From an uncultured Robinsoniella sp. (GTDB lineage Bacteria > Bacillota > Clostridia > Lachnospirales > Lachnospiraceae), in the NCBI GenBank assembly GCA_900539655.1, contig UQCR01000049.1, positions 1 through 45,824 of the forward strand: 45,824 nt of DNA, given 5' to 3'. Below the pieces are notes generated by a model, which saw only the letters and a list, made by a program, of their open reading frames with translations, was not told the origin of the DNA and did no database searches. A program made the position numbers and the translations under genes. Positions 17,228 through 24,913 of the stretch are shown here, piece by piece. Within the stretch, counting starts at the first letter, position 1; every line of letters begins with the position of its first letter.

Positions 17228-18379
17228 TTATTCTTCTGTCGCAGAAGTCTCCTCTGAAGAAGCTTCTGTTGTTGCAGCCGGTGTTTTAACAAACTCCTGT
17301 AAGTCAGCCGGAATCTCAAGTCCCAGTTCTTCTGCTGCATCTTTGTTGATTACGGTATCAACATCTTTTAAATACTCGATAGGCATAGCCGCAGGATCAC
17401 TTTCGCCGGCTAAAATTTTAGCAGCCTGTGCCCCTGTCTGTTTACCCAGATTGAAGTAATTAATACCTCTGGTTGCAAGGCCTCCGTTATTCACCATTCC
17501 TTCTTCACCGCAGATGATCGGAATACCAGCCGGATTTGCTACCATAGAAACAGTCTGCATTCCTGCTGCAATCATATTATCGGTAGGCGCATAAATAGCA
17601 TCTACTTTACCAACCAGGTTCTGAACTACCTGCTGGATCTCGTTAGAGTTGGAAACGGTTGCTTCCTGGGTCTCCAATCCGATTGCTTCTGCAGCTTCTT
17701 TTGCCATATCAGCCTGAATCTTGGAATTGGTTTCACTGGAGCAGTAAAGGACTGCAATTTTCTTTGCATCCGGCAGCATTTCCTTTAATAAGTCCATCTG
17801 CTCTTTTACCGGTGTCAAATCAGATGTTCCGGTAATATTTGCACCCGGCGCTTCATTTGATTCAACTAATCCGCTTGCTGCAGGATCTGTAACTGCTGTA
17901 AGTACAATAGGAATCTGCTCTGTTGCATTTGCGCATGCCTGTGCTGCAGGCGTTGCAATTGCAAGAATTAAATCTGACTGGTCATTAACCAGTTTGGACG
18001 CAATGGTACTGCAGTTTGACTGGTCGCCCTGAGCATTCTGGTAATCAATCTGGATATTTTCTCCGTCTACGTATCCAGCTTCCTTCAAGCCCTCAACAAA
18101 CCCTTCATAAGCCGCATCTAATGCATCATGCTGCACCAACTGGCAGACACCAATCTTATACACCTTATCCGTATCTGCTTTTGCTGCACTTGCTGATTCC
18201 GCAGCATCCGTGTCTCCTGCTGCGTCTGTGGCAGCGCCTTCTGTAGAGGCACCCTCTGTAGAAGCTGCGCTTGTCTCTTTTGATGCTGAAGTCTCAGTGC
18301 TTCCACTATTTGAACCGCATCCAACAGCCATAGTAACAACAAGACCCATTGCTAATAACATAGATAATGCTTTTTTCAT
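17228..18379 (-). CDS. ABC transporter substrate-binding lipoprotein (PF04392 type)
   Basis: 383 aa. A lipoprotein signal (MKKALSMLLAMGLVVTMAVGC) is followed by a low-complexity Ala/Ser/Thr/Glu linker of about 45 residues and a two-lobed binding domain (YKIGVCQLVQHDALDAAYEG; AGLVESN; AVLYCSSETNSKIQ). It ends in a short acidic Ser/Thr/Glu tail. Relatives bind amino acids such as Trp or Tyr, but the ligand here is unknown. The promoter lies at 18451-18479, and no T-box leader is visible. First gene of the three-gene importer operon. Confidence 0.88.
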   Translation of the reverse strand: MKKALSMLLAMGLVVTMAVGCGSNSGSTETSASKETSAASTEGASTEGAATDAAGDTDAAESASAAKADTDKVYKIGVCQLVQHDALDAAYEGFVEGLKEAGYVDGENIQIDYQNAQGDQSNCSTIASKLVNDQSDLILAIATPAAQACANATEQIPIVLTAVTDPAASGLVESNEAPGANITGTSDLTPVKEQMDLLKEMLPDAKKIAVLYCSSETNSKIQADMAKEAAEAIGLETQEATVSNSNEIQQVVQNLVGKVDAIYAPTDNMIAAGMQTVSMVANPAGIPIICGEEGMVNNGGLATRGINYFNLGKQTGAQAAKILAGESDPAAMPIEYLKDVDTVINKDAAEELGLEIPADLQEFVKTPAATTEASSEETSATEE

Positions 18380-18450
18380 AATATCCTCACTCCTATTTTC
18401 TTTTCCGAATCAACGCTTTCTCGCATTAAAGCGCCGTGTTCATTAATGTG

Positions 18451-18479
18451 ACTATACACTATTTTAAGATAAAGGTCAA
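18451..18479 (-). promoter_or_regulatory. Promoter of the ABC importer operon
   Basis: Minus strand TTGACC (plus 18474-18479), 17-nt spacer, TATAGT (18451-18456). The leader of about 65 nt contains a short hairpin, CGCTTT (18414-18419) with AAAGCG (18428-18433). The promoter starts about 30 nt beyond the NapH-like gene, so the importer is transcribed separately. Confidence 0.75.
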
Positions 18480-18509
18480 TATATTATATGAAAAAAGAAA
18501 TAAATACTA

Positions 18510-19388
18510 CTATTTTTTGTAGAATGTACCATAGAGTTTTGACATAGTAGAGGAAATCGCTCCCGTAGGACAGGATTTTTTGCATTTCCCACAGCGGATA
18601 CATTCTGCACTGTTTGGTGTCTCATAAACCGGTATATTCATTTCACATACCTTCTGGCATTTTTTACAATTGACACACTTTTTTTCATCCACTTTGTATC
18701 GGTATATGGAAACTTTATTGAAGCATCCGTATATTGCACCTAATGGGCAAAGATATCTGCAGAATGGGCGGTATATTACGATTGACAGCACTATGATTAA
18801 AATCAGGATTCCCATCTTCCAGTTAAACAGAAAGCCGATCGCTTCCTGAAGCGGCGGATTGGTTGATACCAGCGGTATACCGCCAAAGAGTGTTCCCGAT
18901 GGACAAATCCACTTACAGAACCAGGGGTCTCCGTTCCCCAGAAGATTTACCGCAAACATGGGTAGTATGATAACGAATACAACCAGAATTATGTATTTCA
19001 GATACTTTAAAAACTTATCACCCGGAACTTTACGTATTTTTACCGGAAACGGAATCTTATGAAGCAAATCCTGAACAAGTCCAAACGGACACAGCCACCC
19101 GCAGATAAAGCGGCCGAAGAAAGCTCCGAATGCCATCAGAAAACCAATTACGTAGAAAGAGAACTGGTATTTCCGGCTGCCCAGCACCGCCTGAAGCGAA
19201 CCAATGGGGCAAGACCCCAATGCTCCCGGACAAGAATAACAGTTCAAACCCGGCACACAGAGATTTTTTGTACTTCCTTTAAAAATAGTCCCACCCAGAA
19301 ATCCATTCACATAACCATTTGAAACAGCTGTAAATGCAATTTGTACAACGAGACGTATGTGATTCCTTAATTTTGTCAATATTCCCAT
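18510..19388 (-). CDS. NapH-like membrane protein with two 4Fe-4S clusters
   Basis: 292 aa from the ATG at 19388, which has GGAGG upstream; the frame is open 39 nt farther but without a site. It has about five membrane segments, conserved CxxCP motifs at their ends (CGWLCPFGLVQDL, CRYLCPLGAIYG, NCYSCPGALGSCP), and a C-terminal bacterial-type ferredoxin domain (CVNCKKCQKVC and CIRCGKCKKSCP). Such NapH/NosR/RnfB-like proteins pass electrons across the membrane to exported flavoproteins. The partner is unknown. It follows the CD1871A-type small protein by 11 nt. Confidence 0.88.
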   Translation of the reverse strand: MGILTKLRNHIRLVVQIAFTAVSNGYVNGFLGGTIFKGSTKNLCVPGLNCYSCPGALGSCPIGSLQAVLGSRKYQFSFYVIGFLMAFGAFFGRFICGWLCPFGLVQDLLHKIPFPVKIRKVPGDKFLKYLKYIILVVFVIILPMFAVNLLGNGDPWFCKWICPSGTLFGGIPLVSTNPPLQEAIGFLFNWKMGILILIIVLSIVIYRPFCRYLCPLGAIYGCFNKVSIYRYKVDEKKCVNCKKCQKVCEMNIPVYETPNSAECIRCGKCKKSCPTGAISSTMSKLYGTFYKK

Positions 19389-19399
19389 CTTACGCCTCC

Positions 19400-19549
19400 T
19401 TATCCGATCCCAATACATTCCAGGCATATATTGGTTGCCTTTTGGAACACCGTTGCTGCTTCCCCGTTAAACACGCCTACAATGAGGAATACTGCGGCTG
19501 CGCATATGATAACAAGGGCTGCTTTGTTTTCTTTTAAAAATTTTACCAT
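19400..19549 (-). CDS. CD1871A-family small membrane protein with CXXC motif
   Basis: 49 aa. A basic N-terminus (MVKFLKENKAA) leads into one membrane segment (about 10-26) and a C-terminal motif CLECIGIG. This matches the CD1871A-type CXXC small proteins found next to NapH-like ferredoxins in Clostridia. The ATG at 19549 has TTGGAGGAAAACAG before it. Likely an accessory or maturation partner of the downstream membrane ferredoxin; function is not established. Confidence 0.8.
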   Translation of the reverse strand: MVKFLKENKAALVIICAAAVFLIVGVFNGEAATVFQKATNICLECIGIG

Positions 19550-19583
19550 CTGTTTTCCTCCAATTTGATTAATTGTGGCAGTT

Positions 19584-19625
19584 TAAAACACGTTTTAGTA
19601 TAACATTCCCGGGAAAAAGTTGCAA
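19584..19625 (-). promoter_or_regulatory. Promoter and palindrome upstream of the CD1871A/NapH pair
   Basis: Minus strand TTGCAA (plus 19620-19625), 17-nt spacer, TATACT (19597-19602). A near-palindrome TAAAACACGTTTTA (19584-19597) directly follows the -10 box, at the expected start site, and looks like an operator. The regulator is unknown. Confidence 0.65.
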
Positions 19626-19640
19626 GCGAAGACAAAACCA

Positions 19641-19663
19641 GGGGCATCTGTGATGGATGCCCC
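19641..19663 (-). terminator. Possible terminator after lacI
   Basis: GGGGCATC (19641-19648) and GATGCCCC (19656-19663) form an 8-bp GC-rich stem with a 7-nt loop, followed on the minus strand by TGGTTTTGTC. The U-tract is short, so termination may be partial. It lies about 180 nt beyond the LacI stop; the stretch between (19664-19840) shows no gene. Confidence 0.45.
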
Positions 19664-19840
19664 CGGTACTCTTGCCCATTATTTATATGACGTAAACCCG
19701 ATATACTTTATGAAAAGGCCTGGCCGGCTTCTCAACAGATTACCCCAGACTTGCTTCGCTTTCATCAAATACACTTAAAAAACTAAACCTGTCTTATGCA
19801 CATTGTTGATATAGTAATTCTATACATTTTGATTCAAACT

Positions 19841-20872
19841 TTATAAAGAAATATTTTGCTTAATATAAATCGACAACTCAGTTAAATACTTATCGTCCGG
19901 ACGAATTCCAAGACCAATAAAATCGTACAATATCTGAAGCGGCATTTCTCCTTGTTTTTCCGGCTGCTGTCCGATTGTCGCACCTATTACGCCTTTGTCA
20001 ATCAAATACTTCTGTCTGCTTACGATATCATTTGTAATAATGCGAATTCTTTTCTGCATGTCCACTTTGGCTATTTCCTCACAAATGGTATAATCTCCCG
20101 GATTTACTACATAAATCGCATCCAGATCCGGTGTGGCTTTAACCAATTCTAATATGTTTGAATAGTTATCATTCAAAAACACAAAATAAGAATCCCGATT
20201 CACGATGTCTATCCCTGGATAGCTGTTATCCAACTCGCCTAAAAATCCCTGAAGTCTCTGGCGGAATGCCGGAGACTGTTCATCAAAGTTTGTCGCCAGT
20301 GCAATTTTGCCCCGTTCATGCGTTACTAGTGCAATCAGTCCTGCCGCCACACGGCCTGCTGCATAATAATCACATCCCACATAAGACAGCCTTTGGGTAT
20401 CTTCCATATCAAGATTCAAAAAAACTAAAGGTACGTTTTTTTCATCCATCCTTTTGATGAAAGCTGCTATCGACTCCATCTGCAGCGGAAGAATCGCAAT
20501 TCCATCCGGCTGGTCTGATTCTACCTGTGCAAGCAAGGGCTCAATAGCCCGGTCTGACAACTCCTTGATCAGATAAAACTTTACACTGACTCCAAAAGCC
20601 TCCAGTTCTTTTGCCTTTTCACGGGCTGCTTTATAGACGTCAGCGAAGAAGAGATCGATTGGTGTGTCACATACCACAAACCCAAGTCTAATCTTTTTCT
20701 TCCGTGCCGCCAACATCTGACCTGCCATATTGGGTTCGTACCCAAGCCTGTCTGCAATCTCTTTTACCATCTGATATGTCTTGGCATTTACACCTTCCCG
20801 GTTATTGAGTACCCTGTCTACCGTTCCTCTTGAGACACCGGCTATTTCAGCAATCTTTTTAATTGTCACCAT
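19841..20872 (-). CDS. LacI-family transcriptional regulator
   Basis: 343 aa. The N-terminal helix-turn-helix and hinge read TIKKIAEIAGVSRGTVDRVL to LGYEPN, followed by a periplasmic-binding-protein-like sensor domain (KIRLGFVVCDTPIDLFFADV; DGIAILPLQ; NLDMEDTQRLSYVGCDYYAAG). It probably senses a sugar and controls the carbohydrate locus upstream of it (20.9-30.9 kb). The start ATG at 20872 follows GAGGAATAGATA. It has its own promoter with a GAACGTTC palindrome, so autoregulation is likely. Confidence 0.88.
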   Translation of the reverse strand: MVTIKKIAEIAGVSRGTVDRVLNNREGVNAKTYQMVKEIADRLGYEPNMAGQMLAARKKKIRLGFVVCDTPIDLFFADVYKAAREKAKELEAFGVSVKFYLIKELSDRAIEPLLAQVESDQPDGIAILPLQMESIAAFIKRMDEKNVPLVFLNLDMEDTQRLSYVGCDYYAAGRVAAGLIALVTHERGKIALATNFDEQSPAFRQRLQGFLGELDNSYPGIDIVNRDSYFVFLNDNYSNILELVKATPDLDAIYVVNPGDYTICEEIAKVDMQKRIRIITNDIVSRQKYLIDKGVIGATIGQQPEKQGEMPLQILYDFIGLGIRPDDKYLTELSIYIKQNISL

Positions 20873-20917
20873 TATCTATTCCTCATCAGTATTTAGAATT
20901 ACGGGAGTACAAAAGTT

Positions 20918-20972
20918 CAGAACGTTCCGTATATATGATAATAATTATAACATCATTTCAAACTTGTGTTAA
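20918..20972 (-). promoter_or_regulatory. lacI promoter with palindromic operator
   Basis: Minus strand TTAACA (plus 20967-20972), 17-nt spacer, TATAAT (20944-20949). The -35 box lies inside the last codons of the upstream gene. A palindrome with central CG, GAACGTTC (20920-20927; extended to 20918-20929 with one mismatched pair), lies about 15 nt downstream of the -10 box, as in LacI-family operators. Confidence 0.65.
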
Positions 20973-23298
20973 TACAAATTTCAATTATTTTCTCAAAATC
21001 CAGAGTTCCATAGTACTTCTCCAGGCTATCGAGATTGTATATTGCCATCGCATTTACAAAACCATTACAGGTATCGTTATCATCACCCTTATTCTTTGCT
21101 GCTGCACCAGAAAATTCACTGTATTCTGTATCAGCCAGCCATAAGGATGTCATAAAGCCTTCGCATTGTACACCCGGCATTGCATAATCATACATATTTC
21201 CAGGAGTGGACAACCCGTGCTGCATCCCCCTGGTTACTATTTTCCCCAGCAACGCCAGTTTTTCATCCCTGCAATATCCTGCAATCCGCATTAAATCGGG
21301 AATCACCTCCTGAAATGAACAGTCTACATAACTACATGCGGGGATGACATCGCATCCTGCCCACCCGGTGGTTTTAAAGGAATACCTGCCAAGCAGTGTC
21401 TTTTCATCAAATGGAATATCCCACAAATAAGTCCAGCTTGCCAAAATTCTGGCTGCATCCCTGGCTCCGCAAAGCAGGTCTACATCTTTATTCTCCTCAT
21501 ACACGACCAACATGCTTCTCATAGCAAACATCACACTCGCTGCGTCAATCTTAACTGATTTCTTATGTGTTGTGTCATTGATGCCGCCTATGTATCTGAC
21601 TTCTTCCACGTAGTTTTCCATAATAAATGCCGCTGCCCTTTCGGCTGAAATCAAATATTCTTTATTCCCTGTATAATGGTAGACATCCATTAAAAGGGGT
21701 ACTGGAAATATAACCCCGGAGCCCTGCTCCGACTCTGAGGCACCAAACCACTCCGGTGGATTTGTCAGCGGCTCTCCCTGCATCGAATATCCCCGATTCC
21801 AGGAACCGTTCTCATTTTGCATCTTAAGCAGCTTATCGCAGAACTTAAGGACTGCCCGCTGCCAATGGGGATGCTCTCTTCCACGTTCCTTTTCAAAGAG
21901 ATAGCATTTCATCAGATAATACATGGTATCCACCATAGATCTGCAGTAATTCCCCTTTACCTTCCCAAGCTCCGCTGCAATCCCCATCAGTGAATCCACT
22001 ACCTGACTGCCCAGATAAGCTTCCAGTTCTTTACGGTCATTTGAATATTGAAATGGAAATAGTATACCCGTCCACCAGTAGACGAATGTTTCTTTATCCA
22101 CATTATATATGCCATTTGGCAATCCGGAATCATCCATACAATGTTCCACAAGAAAATTGATCGTCTTTACTGCACTGTCACTGTATTTCTCCTTCTGTGC
22201 TGGATCACTGGTTTCCTCCCCTGCAGTGAGCATATCAAGAGCCAGCAATGTCTGCGCTCCGCAAAAACCATATTCCAGCAGATTTGCACTTCCATACGAC
22301 TGGCGTGGTGAGAAATGTACGAAGTAACCTGCCGGTGCCCCCTTCTTATCCTTAAACTCCAAAAAACTGTTTAAGATCATCTCTCTTCTAAAAGAGCGGG
22401 CCTCACGAAGCGTTACCGGCAGTGACATCTCTGTATTCAGAACTCTGTTCATCTGCAATACTGTCGTGTTCCATGATGCTTCCGTCAGGCTGGAAGCCAG
22501 ACCTGACTGAAGCAGATAAGAAACCTCAAAAGCCACCCCCTCTTTTACCTTTTTGTAAGCAGACCAGCCGGAACCGTCCACATTCAGACAAAATGAATTT
22601 CTTTCAAAAAATGGATAATCACAGCGCAGGATGAATTCCTCAGCACAGTACTTAGATGGCGCAATCCCAAGCGATCCAATATCCGTTTCATGGATAAAAT
22701 GTCTTTTTCTGATCTGGTCTCTGGTGATTGTCGTATCTTTTACCGGAGTGTCGGCTCTGATCAGAGACACAAAATACTTATTTCGGGGAATATACGCCGT
22801 CACTGACAACGTGGGATTCCTGTCATCTTTATAATCCTGACTGAATGTACCGAGATAGTCATCCCGGCCATCTTCGTCGGTATCATTTTTATTGTAGAAA
22901 GACCCGGGTATAATAAACTGATAGTCGTCAAACGATTGAGCATCTTTGTCCCGGCAGCGCAGTTCGGTCGTCAGACGGATTCCGGTCTCCTTTACACAAT
23001 GTCTGCATTCAACTGCTCGTTCCAGCCTCCATAGTCCATCTTCTTCATACCAGTAATCATTAATTTCATATTCATTATCATATCGGTCAATAACTCTTGC
23101 CGTACCGCAATAACCCTTCATTTTTGCTTCCCACCGGTCATAGCGCACGCGCTTTATTACACCGCTTATATCTTGCAGCATAATGGGATAATCCAGATAT
23201 ACCGACAATCCCGCCTGCCCATTGTTATTGCTGGAAACACTCCGCAGCATCAGTGCAAACTTCTCATTTCGCTGCACAATTTCCAATGTCATCTTCAT
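20953..23298 (-). CDS. Large protein of unassigned family, probably carbohydrate-active (paralogue A)
   Basis: 781 aa from the ATG at 23298 (AAGGGAAT upstream); the frame is open 18 nt farther. No signal peptide. The N-terminal half looks beta-rich, with an EF-hand-like loop NDTDEDGRDDYLG at about 138-150. The C-terminal half looks helical, with ENGSWNRGYSMQGEPLTNP, GGINDTTHKKSVKIDAASVM, TTGWAGCDVIPACSYVDC and NKGDDNDTCNGFVNA, suggestive of an (alpha/alpha)6-barrel enzyme. I cannot name a GH or PL family. A close paralogue lies at 24910-27246, with a GH43 gene between. An intracellular role on imported oligosaccharides is inferred. Confidence 0.8.
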   Translation of the reverse strand: MKMTLEIVQRNEKFALMLRSVSSNNNGQAGLSVYLDYPIMLQDISGVIKRVRYDRWEAKMKGYCGTARVIDRYDNEYEINDYWYEEDGLWRLERAVECRHCVKETGIRLTTELRCRDKDAQSFDDYQFIIPGSFYNKNDTDEDGRDDYLGTFSQDYKDDRNPTLSVTAYIPRNKYFVSLIRADTPVKDTTITRDQIRKRHFIHETDIGSLGIAPSKYCAEEFILRCDYPFFERNSFCLNVDGSGWSAYKKVKEGVAFEVSYLLQSGLASSLTEASWNTTVLQMNRVLNTEMSLPVTLREARSFRREMILNSFLEFKDKKGAPAGYFVHFSPRQSYGSANLLEYGFCGAQTLLALDMLTAGEETSDPAQKEKYSDSAVKTINFLVEHCMDDSGLPNGIYNVDKETFVYWWTGILFPFQYSNDRKELEAYLGSQVVDSLMGIAAELGKVKGNYCRSMVDTMYYLMKCYLFEKERGREHPHWQRAVLKFCDKLLKMQNENGSWNRGYSMQGEPLTNPPEWFGASESEQGSGVIFPVPLLMDVYHYTGNKEYLISAERAAAFIMENYVEEVRYIGGINDTTHKKSVKIDAASVMFAMRSMLVVYEENKDVDLLCGARDAARILASWTYLWDIPFDEKTLLGRYSFKTTGWAGCDVIPACSYVDCSFQEVIPDLMRIAGYCRDEKLALLGKIVTRGMQHGLSTPGNMYDYAMPGVQCEGFMTSLWLADTEYSEFSGAAAKNKGDDNDTCNGFVNAMAIYNLDSLEKYYGTLDFEKIIEICINTSLK

Positions 23299-23305
23299 AT
23301 TCCCT

Positions 23306-24913
23306 TCACCCCGCATTATCCTCCCCTTTTCTATGATATGTCAAATAATCAAACTCTGCCGGACAGCGTTGTCCTGAGGTGTCCTGACAGCACAATGTGA
23401 TAAACGTTCCCGTAAAGCGCAGCCCATGGCGTTCCTGGTCATAATAATCATCAGACAGGCTGGTGGCATCCAGCACTTCTCCTATCCGATTATATTCCTG
23501 TCCATCAGGGGACCAGTAAAACTCTGCCGAGTCATTGGATATATCCATTCGCATAAATACTGCCTCTATTTCCTCCGACAGGGCAATCGTATCACTGCCC
23601 ATTCTGATTTCTCCATGGTCACAAACCAGCAATTGTAATATCCTGCCCCGATTTTCATCCCAGGATATATTCAGATAGAAATAGTTTGTAGTATCGTAGT
23701 ACAACGCCATTCCTGCTGTCTGCTGAAAATTTACAGGGCGAAAATGTATCTTTGTTTCCGCTGTAAAATTAAAACAATCTCTTCGGATTCCAGCCAGACT
23801 CTGCGTGTGCAGCGACTCCATTGATTCCTTGCCGTACAGTATCAGAGATTCCCGTTCTGTATTAAATGCCATCCACCTTTCATCCAGTGGTATCCGAAGA
23901 GTTTTAAACGCAACCGGCAGTTTTCCGTGAAATGTCTGCTTCTCCGGTTCCTGTTCCCCCTGATAAGCAGGCAAGTCCGGTGCCGGTACACTTTCTTCTG
24001 CAAAGCCGGATGTATTGTCAAGCTTAAACCAGTCATCAGGCGTTCTTCTGAGCCTCTGAATAGCCGTTTCACGCCCCAGCATACATCTGTCCCCGTTACC
24101 GTTTGGCCTGCCGCACAGATGTGCCAGGTACCATTCACCGCTTTTAGTCTGCACAATGCTTCCATGACCGCATTTTTGCAGTCTGAGCTCAGGATGCCCG
24201 GCTGAAGATAGCAGTGGATGATACGGCGAAATCACATAAGGACCGGTTATTTTATCTGAACGAGCCACTGTTACCGCATGTTCATAGAAGGTTCCACCCT
24301 CTGCACAGATCAGGTAATACATGCCGTCTATTTTATATAGGTTAGGTCCCTCTACCGAACCGATTTCGCTGCCCTTAAAAATATTAACCGGTACTCCAGT
24401 AAGCGCTTTTGCTTTTACATCATATTCCTGTAACGCTATGCCCGCAAAGGAACGCTGTTTATCACGCTGATCCCATATTTGATTCAAAACGTATTTTTTT
24501 CCATCATCATCGTGAAACAGTGAGGGATCAAAACCACTGCTGTTTAAGTAGATGGGATCTTCCCATGGTCCCAATATATGCTCGCTGGTGGTGAGGTAGT
24601 TATCAACATCCTTAAAGTAATTACGGTATGTCTTAACGTTGGAGTAAATAAGATAAAACCGACCATCGGCATAGGAGAGGCATGGGGCCCATACTCCGCC
24701 GGAGTCTGGCACTCCCGTCATATCCAGCAGCCGCGTATTATCCAGGACTCCGCCCAGTCTGTGCCAGTGCACCAGATCCCGGCTGTGATGAATCTCAACA
24801 CCCGGAAACCATTGAAACGTAGAAGTAGCAATATAATAATCATCACCGACACGACAAATAGACGGATCTGGGTGAAATCCCGTCAAAACAGGATTATTAA
24901 TCATTTCTATCAT
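23306..24913 (-). CDS. Glycoside hydrolase family 43 (xylosidase/arabinofuranosidase type)
   Basis: 535 aa, no signal peptide, so probably cytoplasmic. An N-terminal five-bladed propeller of about 310 aa carries the GH43 triad: D16 (FHPDPS), D129 (SGFDPSLF) and E188 (SVEGPNLY). A C-terminal beta-sandwich with FNFTAETKIHF and AGMALYYDTTNYFYL follows, as in beta-xylosidases of the XynB class. Likely substrates are short xylo- or arabino-oligosaccharides; specificity cannot be read. The ATG overlaps the stop of the upstream paralogue gene (ATGA); an alternative ATG lies at 24904. Confidence 0.92.
   Translation of the reverse strand: MIEMINNPVLTGFHPDPSICRVGDDYYIATSTFQWFPGVEIHHSRDLVHWHRLGGVLDNTRLLDMTGVPDSGGVWAPCLSYADGRFYLIYSNVKTYRNYFKDVDNYLTTSEHILGPWEDPIYLNSSGFDPSLFHDDDGKKYVLNQIWDQRDKQRSFAGIALQEYDVKAKALTGVPVNIFKGSEIGSVEGPNLYKIDGMYYLICAEGGTFYEHAVTVARSDKITGPYVISPYHPLLSSAGHPELRLQKCGHGSIVQTKSGEWYLAHLCGRPNGNGDRCMLGRETAIQRLRRTPDDWFKLDNTSGFAEESVPAPDLPAYQGEQEPEKQTFHGKLPVAFKTLRIPLDERWMAFNTERESLILYGKESMESLHTQSLAGIRRDCFNFTAETKIHFRPVNFQQTAGMALYYDTTNYFYLNISWDENRGRILQLLVCDHGEIRMGSDTIALSEEIEAVFMRMDISNDSAEFYWSPDGQEYNRIGEVLDATSLSDDYYDQERHGLRFTGTFITLCCQDTSGQRCPAEFDYLTYHRKGEDNAG

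Noticed and set aside
18380..18509. Possible T-box leader for the TrpXYZ-like importer
   Set aside because: The leader is about 65 nt and lacks the T-box sequence and an antiterminator/terminator pair.
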